NCBI GenBank assembly: GCA_016869015.1
Contig: VGFB01000027.1
Location: 1-14,197, forward strand
DNA length: 14,197 nucleotides
Reading direction: 5' to 3'
DNA from: Armatimonadota bacterium
GTDB taxonomy: Bacteria > Armatimonadota > Zipacnadia > Zipacnadales > VGFC01
This document shows positions 8,162-13,970 of the stretch, one piece after another (positions within the stretch are counted from its first letter, which is position 1; each line of letters opens with the position of its first letter). Made by a program: the position numbers and the translations under genes. Below the pieces are notes generated by a model. The model had not been told where the DNA came from and ran no database searches. It saw only the letters and a program-made list of their open reading frames with translations.

Positions 8162-8644
8162 CTACACCTCCACGGGGATGAGGAGGGCCGGGTTCCGGTC
8201 GGCCCGGTCGAGCGCGTGCGCGTACTGTGCGGTGATCTTCGGGTCGGTGTGCCTCAGCATCGCCTGCACCTGCCGGAGGTCGGCTCCGTGCTTCAGGGCG
8301 AGTGTCGCCGCCGTGTGGCGCAGGAGGTGGGCGTGCCCGGTGACGCCAGCCCTCCGGAAGTGCGTGGCGCACAGGCCTTGCACCGCCCGGCGCGTCAGCC
8401 GCTCCCCTCGCTTCCCGTCCCGGCTGTTCCTCGTGCTGGCGAACATCGGCGCCTCGGGCGACAGGTCGCGTTCCCTCGCCGTCCAGTAACCCCGGATGCG
8501 CTCGGCCAGGGAGGGCAGGATCGGGAGCAGGTCCTCAGCGCCGCCTTTCCCGGTCACCCGCAGGTGAGGCCGCTCGTCCACGATCCGCAGGTCTCCCACG
8601 TTCAGGCGCACGATCTCCACGACCCGCAGTCCCTGCAGCCCCAT
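8162..8644 (-). CDS. Tyrosine recombinase (phage-type integrase), catalytic-domain fragment
   Basis: 160 aa carrying the complete catalytic set of a tyrosine recombinase: Arg7 in GLRVVE, Lys33 in TGKGG, His106 and Arg109 in HLLRH, His132 in LRHTDP, and the nucleophile Tyr141 in ITAQYAH. The ATG overlaps the stop of the upstream fragment as TGATG, so translation could be coupled. However, the sequences on either side of the junction (LAILG and MGLQGLRVVE) read as one continuous helix of a normal recombinase with one base missing, so this is most likely one gene split by a frameshift. It ends in TAG. The role would be site-specific integration or excision of the element. Confidence 0.8.
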   Translation of the reverse strand: MGLQGLRVVEIVRLNVGDLRIVDERPHLRVTGKGGAEDLLPILPSLAERIRGYWTARERDLSPEAPMFASTRNSRDGKRGERLTRRAVQGLCATHFRRAGVTGHAHLLRHTAATLALKHGADLRQVQAMLRHTDPKITAQYAHALDRADRNPALLIPVEV

Positions 8645-8922
8645 CAGCCCAGGATCGCGAGGTCGGGCTTCCCCTGCACCGTGTCACGCGGTACCGCTTG
8701 CAGGATGCGCGTCAGTTCACCCTCGGAGAAGTACTCCACGCCTGTCGTTGCCCGCTTGGGGCCCCGCACGTCGCCGGCCGGGTTGGCTGCCACGAGGCCC
8801 TTCGTCTTCGCCGCCGCGTAGAAGCGCCGCACGGCGCTCAGCTTCAGCGCCACGCTCGCAGGCGCGTACCGCTCGATGAGCCAGCGGCGGTACGTCACCA
8901 CGTCCTCGCGGGTCGCGGTCAA
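8644..8922 (-). CDS. Tyrosine recombinase, core-binding-domain fragment
   Basis: 92 aa from a TTG at 8922. The sequence is the SAM-like N-terminal DNA-binding domain of a recombinase (VTYRRWLIERYAPASVALKL, then SAVRRFYAAA). Homologous-looking sequence extends upstream of the TTG in the same frame (RARTYKRETQQYWGWCRERW) back to the TAG at 8994-8992, with no ATG, GTG or TTG in between. The TTG is therefore a poor candidate for the natural start, because it removes the first helix. The fragment ends at the TGA that overlaps the ATG of the catalytic fragment. The intact protein, counted from the TAG, would be about 275 aa, slightly short for an integrase unless it was fused to the HTH protein in front. 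Confidence 0.65.
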   Translation of the reverse strand: MTATREDVVTYRRWLIERYAPASVALKLSAVRRFYAAAKTKGLVAANPAGDVRGPKRATTGVEYFSEGELTRILQAVPRDTVQGKPDLAILG

Positions 8923-8991
8923 CGGGTCGATCCAGCGCTCCCGGCACCAGCCCCAATACTGCTGTGTCTCGCGCTTGTAGGTGCGGGCCCG

Positions 8992-9189
8992 CTACCCCCG
9001 GCTCTTTGCCTCGCGTTCCTGCTTCAGCTTCTCCACGCTCGCGACCGTCACGAGCCTCACCTTGCCGTACACGGGCTCTTCCTCGAGGACGCCCCTGCCG
9101 ATGAGGTCTCGGATGTACTGGATGCTCAGGCCCGTCTGCTCGGCGGCCCACGCTATGGTACAGACGCGAGGCTTCCTTGGGTTGCTCAT
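8992..9189 (-). CDS. Small excisionase-like HTH protein
   Basis: 65 aa from an ATG at 9189 with a strong GGAGGTG 6 nt upstream. The sequence VCTIAWAAEQTGLSIQYIRD and IGRGVLEEEPVYGKVRLVTVASVEKLKQE has the layout of the MerR/excisionase-type winged HTH (helix, turn, recognition helix, wing, then a helix). Such proteins act as excisionases or regulators beside tyrosine recombinases. It ends in a TAG, and the same frame runs on past it into the recombinase without an intervening start codon. It could therefore be the head of an HTH-recombinase fusion that acquired a stop. The inverted repeat in its own promoter region suggests autoregulation. Confidence 0.75.
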   Translation of the reverse strand: MSNPRKPRVCTIAWAAEQTGLSIQYIRDLIGRGVLEEEPVYGKVRLVTVASVEKLKQEREAKSRG

Positions 9190-9205
9190 GTGCGCACCTC
9201 CACGG

Positions 9206-9237
9206 ATACTACAGCACATAGTACACGAGGCTGTCAA
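9206..9237 (-). promoter_or_regulatory. Probable promoter and operator of the HTH-recombinase genes
   Basis: On the minus strand there is a perfect TTGACA (9237-9232), with TGTAGT (9213-9208) 18 bp downstream as the likely -10; TAGTAT at 9211-9206 is a worse-spaced alternative. An inverted repeat TACTA-N7-TAGTA (9207-9223) overlaps this -10 region and is a good candidate operator, possibly bound by the HTH protein itself. The HTH start lies about 20 bp further on. Confidence 0.55.
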
Positions 9238-9362
9238 CACCCGATGGCTTCGGCTTGCCTGGCCGCACGGCAAGCCAGAGAGCACTCCGCTCCCCGGCAT
9301 GGGTCTGCCTCGAAGCACGGCCCCACCGGGGGAGGCCCGGAGGCCTCCCCCGTTCGTGCACT

Positions 9363-10943
9363 CTACCCGGCGGCCACCGGCTGAGCCTCGGGTTCCGCGA
9401 GAGCCCCTTCGAGGGCCTCGATCACCTGCTTCGCGGTCTGGACTATCCGACTCGCCGACCGCTTCACCACGTCCGCCCCGGCGCCGTGCGCCCGGAGGTA
9501 CGCGGCCCCGTTGCTCGCCGTGTCCACACCGAAGCGCCGGAGGACGACCACCTTCACGGCTTCGGCTTCCCCCTCGAAGAGCGCCCGGTCGGTGCCGTGC
9601 TTCTCGGCGAGGTCCCGGTGCTTCAGGAGGTGGTGGGCGAGTTCGTGGATCAGCGTCTGAGCCGCCACGCCCTCCGCGAGGCCCGGGTGCACGTTGACCC
9701 TCTGACCGTCACTCCAGCCGTTGCCGGGACAAGCCTGCCGGACCACCGCCACGCCCCACGAGGCCGCGACGTTGTGGAGCGCCGGCAGAAGGTGGGCCGT
9801 TTCCGCGAGGTCCGGGCGGAAGTTCGGCAGAGGGCCGTCGCCCTCGGTGTCCACGTCCGCGAAGACCGGGACCGGGCGGAAGAAGAGGGCTTCGACCTCC
9901 TCGGTGTCCCCGTTGTTCGTCTCAACCGTCTTGTGGTACCGGGACGGCGCCAAGATCCAGATCGCCTTCGACCCTCGCTTCACCGTGCGCCCCAGGTCCC
10001 TCCAGCGATTGTACCCGGCCACGAAGTACGCGTCGGGCCTCTGCCACGCGATGAGGAGGCAATTCCGCCACGAGTACCGATGGAACCGGGCCGCGTAGGA
10101 GAGGAACTGGTCGAAGGTCGCGTCACTTGCCCCGGCGGCGATGGTATCACAGAAGCCGGCGAGGGCGCGCTTCACGTCCTCCTTCCGGGTCTCCTTGTCC
10201 ACGAAGGACAGGTGCCGAACCGCCGGCTCTGGCGTCCGCGCCGGAGGGGGAGGGGGCTCAGCCGACCGGACCTCTGAGGGCGCCGGTTCCGGCTCACACT
10301 GAGCCTCCGGCGCCGCGAGGGCTCCCGCAAGGTCCTCCGACAGGTCCTCCGAGACCTCCGCCGGTTCCATCGATCGGAAGCCGGCGTCGCTGATTGCCGG
10401 CTGAGGCTCCGGCTCCGGCTGAGCATCGAAGGCGTCGAAGGGGAAGCCCTCGACCGTCATCGGCATGACCACGGTCAAGGGCGCCTCCGGCGCTTCCAGC
10501 ACGACCGGTTCCAGCACGTTGCCCCACGTGATCCGCACTTCGCCCTTGGCCGGAAGCGCGTCGCAGAGGTACTTCGCGTTGAGCCCCAACGGCCACGACC
10601 TTCCGTTTCCGCCAACCTCTCCCGCCAGGAAGCAGTGCGCCTTGCCGGTCTCGGCCGCGGCCAGGATACGGACGCCGGCTTCCGTGCGCACGATGGCGAT
10701 CCGGTTCGAGTCCTCCCGCGCGACCGGAAGCACGGAACTGACCGCCGACGCAAGGCAGTCGGCGTCCGTCACGAACCCGGCGGAGTGCTTCGACACGTCG
10801 GGGATCACCCGGCGGTAATCGGGGAACTGCCCCTCAATGGGCCGGGTCCGTACCCGCCAACAGGTCCCCCGGAACTCCGCCGTTCTCTCCGCAAAGCCAA
10901 GCCGAACCGGCTGAGGCTCCCTCCTCGCGGCGCCGAACAACAC
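9363..10943 (-). CDS. Fusion protein: DnaN-like clamp domains with ArdC-like ssDNA-binding and metalloprotease domains
   Basis: 526 aa from a GTG at 10943. Residues 1-165 read as the end of domain 2 and all of domain 3 of a DNA polymerase sliding clamp: IEGQFPDYRRVIP (36-48), LGLNAKYLCDAL (119-130) and TVVMPM (157-162), which is the usual C-terminal motif of DnaN. A Pro/Glu-rich linker follows (176-245). Residues 255-360 resemble the ArdC N-terminal ssDNA-binding domain (YSWRNCLLIAWQRP). Residues 425-490 resemble a zinc metalloprotease of the ArdC/IrrE kind, with HELAHH (433-438) and GEAEAV (458-463) as metal ligands. ArdC proteins protect incoming plasmid DNA from restriction. The clamp frame continues upstream of the GTG (VVATDTCRLT near 11048-11020) without a start, so the natural gene is longer and seems joined to the ORF at 11035-11586. 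It ends in TAG. Confidence 0.8.
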   Translation of the reverse strand: MLFGAARREPQPVRLGFAERTAEFRGTCWRVRTRPIEGQFPDYRRVIPDVSKHSAGFVTDADCLASAVSSVLPVAREDSNRIAIVRTEAGVRILAAAETGKAHCFLAGEVGGNGRSWPLGLNAKYLCDALPAKGEVRITWGNVLEPVVLEAPEAPLTVVMPMTVEGFPFDAFDAQPEPEPQPAISDAGFRSMEPAEVSEDLSEDLAGALAAPEAQCEPEPAPSEVRSAEPPPPPARTPEPAVRHLSFVDKETRKEDVKRALAGFCDTIAAGASDATFDQFLSYAARFHRYSWRNCLLIAWQRPDAYFVAGYNRWRDLGRTVKRGSKAIWILAPSRYHKTVETNNGDTEEVEALFFRPVPVFADVDTEGDGPLPNFRPDLAETAHLLPALHNVAASWGVAVVRQACPGNGWSDGQRVNVHPGLAEGVAAQTLIHELAHHLLKHRDLAEKHGTDRALFEGEAEAVKVVVLRRFGVDTASNGAAYLRAHGAGADVVKRSASRIVQTAKQVIEALEGALAEPEAQPVAAG

Positions 10944-11034
10944 CCGGAGGGCGGTCTCGGCGATGATGTACTCGCCCGGGTCAGCGTGTCCCTCGGCGTC
11001 GGCTTCCAGCGTGGCCTTGGTCAGCCGGCACGTA

Positions 11035-11586
11035 TCAGTCGCGACGACCTCCGGCCGGCAGGAGTTCGTGATCCTCCGCCGGCAAGCCGATGATCCGGGT
11101 TACGGCGCCGGCAATCGCGAAGTCGGCTTCCCGCTTCGAGCTTGGGCGGAACTCCACCTCAGCCTTCGCCGGCTTCCCCTGCACGGCGCCCCTCAACGCC
11201 TTCGGGGGAAGCGTGATCCGGAACCGCACGTCCCTCTCATCGAAGCCCTCTTCCCACGCCGACGCCTCAACGAACTCCAGGTCCGTGGCCGAGAGGCGAA
11301 GCCTCCCCTCCGCGTCTCGCTCAACGAGGACGTTGTTCTGCACCGGCTGAGTGCTTCTCCGCGTCACTCCCTTCTCTCGGCTCACTCGCTCCCTCAGCAC
11401 GGACCCGGCGCCCTCCGGATCACGGACGCCGGGTCCCCGGACCTTGCCGGCTGACCCGGCCAGGATCACCCGGCCGCTCTCCATGCCCTCCGCGATGGAG
11501 GACACGGCGGCACTCCCGGTCACTCCGGCTTCCGGCTGACGCCGGATCATCCGGCTGAGCCCCGGCTCCGGATCACGCTCCAGCAC
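11035..11586 (-). CDS. DnaN-like clamp, domain 1 fragment (upstream part of a frameshifted clamp-ArdC gene)
   Basis: 183 aa. Residues 77-172 resemble clamp domain 1: RRSTQPVQNNVLVE (76-89), GRLRLSATDLEF (94-105), ITLPPKALRGAVQGKP (124-139) and GLPAEDHELLP (167-177). The first 60 residues look unlike DnaN and are encoded by CCGG-rich repetitive DNA, so the true start is uncertain; the GTG codons before LRERVSREKG are possible. The frame closes at TGA just where domain 2 should begin. The next clamp sequence, VVATDTCRL in the neighbouring frame, corresponds to the middle of domain 2, so roughly 40-45 residues appear to be missing in addition to the frame change. This suggests a deletion in a clamp-ArdC gene rather than two designed genes. 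Confidence 0.6.
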   Translation of the reverse strand: MLERDPEPGLSRMIRRQPEAGVTGSAAVSSIAEGMESGRVILAGSAGKVRGPGVRDPEGAGSVLRERVSREKGVTRRSTQPVQNNVLVERDAEGRLRLSATDLEFVEASAWEEGFDERDVRFRITLPPKALRGAVQGKPAKAEVEFRPSSKREADFAIAGAVTRIIGLPAEDHELLPAGGRRD

Positions 11587-11636
11587 TTCCCTTTGCCGGC
11601 ACTCCCCTTCGGCTTCCGCCCTCCGGCACGGAGCCG

Positions 11637-11658
11637 ATGCACGCGCGCGTGCGTGCGC
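11637..11658. repeat. 22-bp alternating purine-pyrimidine tract with a 14-bp perfect palindrome
   Basis: Purines and pyrimidines alternate without interruption for 22 bp, and GCACGCGCGCGTGC (11639-11652) is a perfect palindrome within it. Such tracts can adopt Z-DNA under supercoiling. It lies about 50 bp upstream of the clamp fragment start and could affect its expression. Confidence 0.6.
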
Positions 11659-11907
11659 TTCCAGCTAGCTAGGTAGGGTAGAGGTGGAGGTGGAGCGTCA
11701 CCAGTAGAGGCAGTGTGCACTGTGGTAGCAGGTAGGGGAAGGAGGGATGAAGAGGTTCTTCCTCAAGGCACTTCTGAGGGATCCCCCCAAGGATCAGAGG
11801 CTCTACTGGAACCTAGTGATTCCCTCCTCCACCACTCCTCCACAGCCGAGGAGCGCAGTTACTGGGTGCGTGGACGGTTTGCTCTACCCGTGTTTGCAGG
11901 GGGGCCT

Positions 11908-11935
11908 GGTTCGCCTAACTGGGATTAGACGAACC
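11908..11935. repeat. Strong hairpin with 6-nt loop
   Basis: GGTTCG, one mismatch, CTAA, loop CTGGGA, TTAG, one mismatch, CGAACC: ten base pairs around a single internal mismatch. No T run follows on either strand, so a classical terminator is unlikely. It is followed by a very GC-rich stretch (11941-12022) with further inverted repeats. Confidence 0.6.
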
Positions 11936-12182
11936 TCGCAGAGGGCGGGCCGGAGGGCGCCCGGCGAAGGCCGGCCCAAGCGAGGCCGACAGCCGGGCCG
12001 CCCGTGGACGGCCCGCCCGTTGCGCTGGTGTTGGTAGGTATCCCTGCTCTCTCGCAAGATGGCCCCAAAAAGGCGGTGCTGTCTTGCTGTCACCGGCTGA
12101 GGGCCAAGGGCTCCAGTGAGCAAGGGGGAGGAGGTGGGGTGTCGTACCGGGGTGGTGGCCTTGGGGGTATGATGTTGTGTGG

Positions 12183-12254
12183 TGGGGTGTAGGTGTTGCC
12201 GTAGCTGTTGCCGTGGAAGTTGCCGCAGACGTTGGGGTTGGTGTAGCCGTTGGG
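12183..12254. repeat. Degenerate 12-bp tandem repeat, about six copies
   Basis: Units starting at 12183, 12195, 12207, 12219, 12231 and 12243. The three clearest are GTTGCCGTAGCT, GTTGCCGTGGAA and GTTGCCGCAGAC. A 12-bp period keeps any reading frame open, which explains the repetitive open frames across it on both strands. Together with the palindromes just after it, it resembles iteron-type DNA, but the copies are degenerate. Confidence 0.6.
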
Positions 12255-12308
12255 GTTACGACGTACGTCGTTACGACGTTCGCAACGAACCTGCCAGGCT
12301 GGGGCAGG
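12255..12308. repeat. Cluster of palindrome, direct repeat and two adjacent hairpins
   Basis: ACGACGTACGTCGT (12258-12271) is a perfect 14-bp palindrome. GTTACGACGT occurs twice, at 12255 and 12270, 15 bp apart. The hairpin GTTCG-CAA-CGAAC (12278-12290) abuts CCTGCC-N7-GGCAGG (12290-12308). It could be a protein-binding site or part of an origin. Confidence 0.6.
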
Positions 12309-12500
12309 CGTCAGCGCGGGAGTCACGGGTCTCCGCCTCCCTTCCGCGACGGCCGTCGTGGTCGGCACCGCCAACGGTGGGCCCATGACCAGAGCAGGCG
12401 GTTCATGCACATCACCCCATCATGCAGATGCTCGGCCCGATCGCGGCGCACGCGGTGGGAGCGGGAGATTCCGCCTGATTCGGGACACCCGTGTCGCTGG

Positions 12501-12647
12501 CGGAGCCCCCAGCCGCTCGTAGCGGCGCCTTGCCGCCGGGGCTCCGGAGACCTGTATGTGGAGCGGCCCCGCTCCATACCGCTGCGCTTCCGTGGCGGAA
12601 GCGCCCCTACAGAAGGCCCCGAACCTGCCCGACACCCCGTTGGGGTG
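12501..12647. repeat. Series of strong GC-rich hairpins
   Basis: Four consecutive structures. First, 12501-12546: outer stem CGGAGCCCC/GGGGCTCCG (9 bp) enclosing GCCGCT-CGT-AGCGGC. Second, 12557-12578: nine pairs including one G-T, with core GGAGCG-GCCC-CGCTCC. Third, 12584-12604: perfect GCGCTTCCG-TGG-CGGAAGCGC. Fourth, 12633-12647: perfect CACCCC-GTT-GGGGTG. The close packing of perfect stems with 3-4 nt loops is beyond what I would expect from GC content alone and suggests a selected DNA or RNA structure. Confidence 0.6.
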
Positions 12648-12680
12648 CCCTAACCCACTTCGGCCCTGCCGTCTCGATCG

Positions 12681-12699
12681 AGCCCCCTTTCCGGGGGCT
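12681..12699 (-). terminator. Possible terminator hairpin after the two small genes
   Basis: AGCCCCC and GGGGGCT are separated by a 5-nt loop, ten bases beyond the stop of the 12709-13059 gene on its downstream side. No T run follows, so it may be a weak terminator or a 3'-end stabilising structure. Confidence 0.4.
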
Positions 12700-12708
12700 T
12701 CTCCCGCC

Positions 12709-13059
12709 TCAACCCTCACCCGGTATAGAGCTCATCTTGGTTGCCCTGGCCGCCCTCGCCTTGGCGGCGTTCGCGATCTGGGCCTGCCGCTTCCTCTCGC
12801 TGACCGGAGGCTTCGGTAGGAGCCCCGCTGCCTTGGCGACGCGGTTCCACATCCTCGTCGGGAACCGGTACTCTTGGCACACGAACTGGCCCGTGCTGGC
12901 GACCGTGAAGTCCGCGTAGAAGTAGATCAGCTTCCCCTTCCACCCGAGGATCTGACGGATGAGCCTGGCGTCGGGTGTCCGGATGGAGCCGGTGCTGCGG
13001 TCGATCTGCAGCATCCAGGTCTCGGTGTATTGGTTGGTGCCGAGGCTCGTGAGGTTCAT
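12709..13059 (-). CDS. Hypothetical protein with basic Ala-rich tail
   Basis: 116 aa from the ATG at 13059. I do not recognise the family. Residues 1-80 (MNLTSLGTNQYTETWMLQID, then ILGWKGKLIYFYADF and GQFVCQEYRF) look like a small beta-rich domain. The last 30 residues (SERKRQAQIANAAKARAARA) form a basic Ala-rich tail that could bind nucleic acid. The start overlaps the stop of the upstream zinc-motif gene as ATGA and has GAGGAGG about 11 nt upstream, so the two genes are translationally coupled. A longer frame upstream of this ATG runs through the other gene and is likely an artefact. It ends in TGA. Confidence 0.65.
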   Translation of the reverse strand: MNLTSLGTNQYTETWMLQIDRSTGSIRTPDARLIRQILGWKGKLIYFYADFTVASTGQFVCQEYRFPTRMWNRVAKAAGLLPKPPVSERKRQAQIANAAKARAARATKMSSIPGEG

Positions 13060-13511
13060 GGGACCGGAACCTCCTCTCGGCGCCGATGGCTGGCAGCGGC
13101 CCGGGCCTTCTCCAGGCTGGCCCGACTTCGGGCCAACTGCTGCTCGGAGAGCTGTCGCTTCCGGGGGCCACCAGGCTGCATCGGGCGGTACGGGTACAGC
13201 ACGCAGTCGTCGATGGTGCAGTCCCCGCGGCCATCGGTCTTGCACTGCCGGCAGTACCGGCCGATCATGCCCCTGGCGGGCCGGCGGGGGGGGATGCTCT
13301 TCAGCAGGGCTTCGGTGCCCTTCCCTTCCTCAGCCCGCGTCCCGCCCTGCGGCTGCAGGCGTTTGGGAAGGTCGCGCCCGCGCCACGGCATGGCAGGATA
13401 GAGGGCACACGCCGGGCAGCGGCAGTCCCAGCCGCGTCCGCGCTGGGCGATGTTGAGGCACCACCGGCACCTCTCGTGGATCAGCTGCTTCGGGGTCTTG
13501 TGCATCTCCAT
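13056..13511 (-). CDS. Small protein with two Cys4-type LYPYR zinc motifs
   Basis: 151 aa. Two similar motifs are present. The first is CRWC (C15, C18) then CRCPACALYP (C30, C32, C35). The second is CRQC (C87, C90), C98, then C103 in CVLYPYR. The pattern CxxC...C...C-x-LYPYR is familiar from small zinc-ribbon-like proteins of phages and mobile elements whose function is mostly unknown. The C-terminus (110-147) is basic and helical. The ATG at 13511 has AGGTGA 7 nt upstream; a second in-frame ATG lies two codons later. It is coupled to the next gene by an ATGA overlap. Zinc binding and nucleic acid contact are likely; the role in the element is unknown. Confidence 0.7.
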   Translation of the reverse strand: MEMHKTPKQLIHERCRWCLNIAQRGRGWDCRCPACALYPAMPWRGRDLPKRLQPQGGTRAEEGKGTEALLKSIPPRRPARGMIGRYCRQCKTDGRGDCTIDDCVLYPYRPMQPGGPRKRQLSEQQLARSRASLEKARAAASHRRREEVPVP

Positions 13512-13932
13512 CGAAAGCTCACCTGCCTTCCGGCCGGGTCACCTACTGTCGCTCACCGGCCCGTGGTGTAGGGTCTCATCGGCTTGCCTTTCGTGCGCGT
13601 CCGTGTGACGACGCGACGCCGTCTCGCCTGTGAGCCTCGAGGCCGGCCTGCACATCACCTCTCTCACCAGCCGGTCGGCAGCGAGGGTGGGCTTGCCCGA
13701 TGTCCGGCGACCGCCCCCAGAACGTGTGCAGGATGGCAGGGCCCTCTGTGGATCCGCGAGAAGGTGAGGTTCGGGTCGGTACCGAACACTTGCGTGAACC
13801 CGACCGACCCGCGCTAGCTTCGTCCGCCGCACGTTCCGTGACACGCGCTAGCTTTCCGGGCCGGTTTTCGGGCACATCCTGGAGTCGTCGCCGGCGGGAG
13901 GGACCAGGGGAAAACGCCCGAGAATGCGCCTC
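13512..13932. other. Intergenic region between the element genes and the tRNA genes
   Basis: I see no convincing gene in these 420 bp. It holds an 8-bp inverted repeat GGGTCGGT/ACCGACCC (13773-13780 and 13803-13810) and the two tRNA-like short repeats described separately. The promoter for the two small genes should lie in its left part, but no clear -35/-10 pair is visible. Confidence 0.5.
13810..13854 (+). repeat. Two copies of a tRNA-Leu segment (13810-13820 and 13843-13854)
   Basis: CGCGCTAGCTT occurs at 13810-13820 and 13844-13854, and again inside tRNA-Leu at 13994-14004. The second copy and the tRNA copy share 12 bp (ACGCGCTAGCTT, from 13843 and 13993). In the tRNA this covers the 5' side of the anticodon stem and the start of the loop, a place where tyrosine recombinases sometimes cross over. 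An attachment-site remnant is possible, but the match is short. Confidence 0.45.
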
Positions 13933-13961
13933 TTGACAGCGCGCGGGCTTTGCGTTACTGT
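13933..13961 (+). promoter_or_regulatory. Sigma70-type promoter of the tRNA genes
   Basis: Perfect -35 TTGACA (13933-13938), 17-bp spacer and -10 TACTGT (13956-13961). The expected transcription start, about 7 bp after the -10, is just in front of the tRNA-Leu 5' end at 13971, so the primary transcript would have almost no leader. Confidence 0.75.
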
Positions 13962-13970
13962 GGCAGTCCT

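Larger units (their letters stand above)
9377..12101 (+). repeat. Strand-biased dispersed octamer CCGGCTGA (nine + strand copies)
   Basis: Copies start at 9377, 10397, 10415, 10907, 11343, 11447, 11532, 11551 and 12093 on the plus strand; one copy is on the other strand at 11021. Two copies extend to the same 14-mer CCGGCTGAGGCTCC (10397 and 10907). I did not notice any elsewhere in the window. They sit in both coding linkers and noncoding DNA of the clamp-ArdC region. Confidence 0.6.
11587..12708. other. Gene-free, highly structured region of about 1.1 kb
   Basis: No convincing gene is visible on either strand. Open frames present are low-complexity (Val/Gly/Ala or Pro/Arg) and follow the repeats. 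The region contains an alternating purine-pyrimidine tract, polypurine and polypyrimidine stretches (11671-11695 and 11821-11842), a strong hairpin at 11908-11935, GC-rich inverted repeats (for example GGCGGGCC near 11946 with GGCCCGCC near 12012), a 12-bp tandem repeat and a succession of hairpins to 12699. It lies upstream of the clamp-ArdC gene and downstream of the two small genes, so it could hold a replication or transfer origin, a long leader, or a structured RNA. None of these is proven. Confidence 0.55.

Noticed and set aside
8630..8660. Programmed frameshift in the recombinase
   Set aside because: No slippery heptamer or obvious downstream stimulatory structure is visible at the TGATG junction; a one-base deletion is simpler.
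11747..12037. Plus-strand 96-codon frame starting MKRFFLKALL after AAGGAGGG
   Set aside because: The purine-rich sequence abuts the ATG with too little spacing, and after about 30 codons the protein becomes Arg/Gly/Pro-rich and follows the GC-rich inverted repeats. A tiny real gene cannot be excluded.
12183..12254. Possible CRISPR array
   Set aside because: The units are 12 bp, contiguous and degenerate, with no spacers and no cas genes.
12090..12653. Repeat-encoded proteins on either strand (Val-x repeats on plus; Asn/Gly/Tyr repeats on minus)
   Set aside because: The 12-bp tandem repeat keeps frames open on both strands; flanking sequence is low-complexity and there is no clear start signal.
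12716..13234. Alternative minus-strand frame over the 12709-13059 gene
   Set aside because: Its product is Arg/Pro/Asp-rich shadow sequence. The frame starting at 13059 has a Shine-Dalgarno sequence and an ATGA coupling to the upstream stop.
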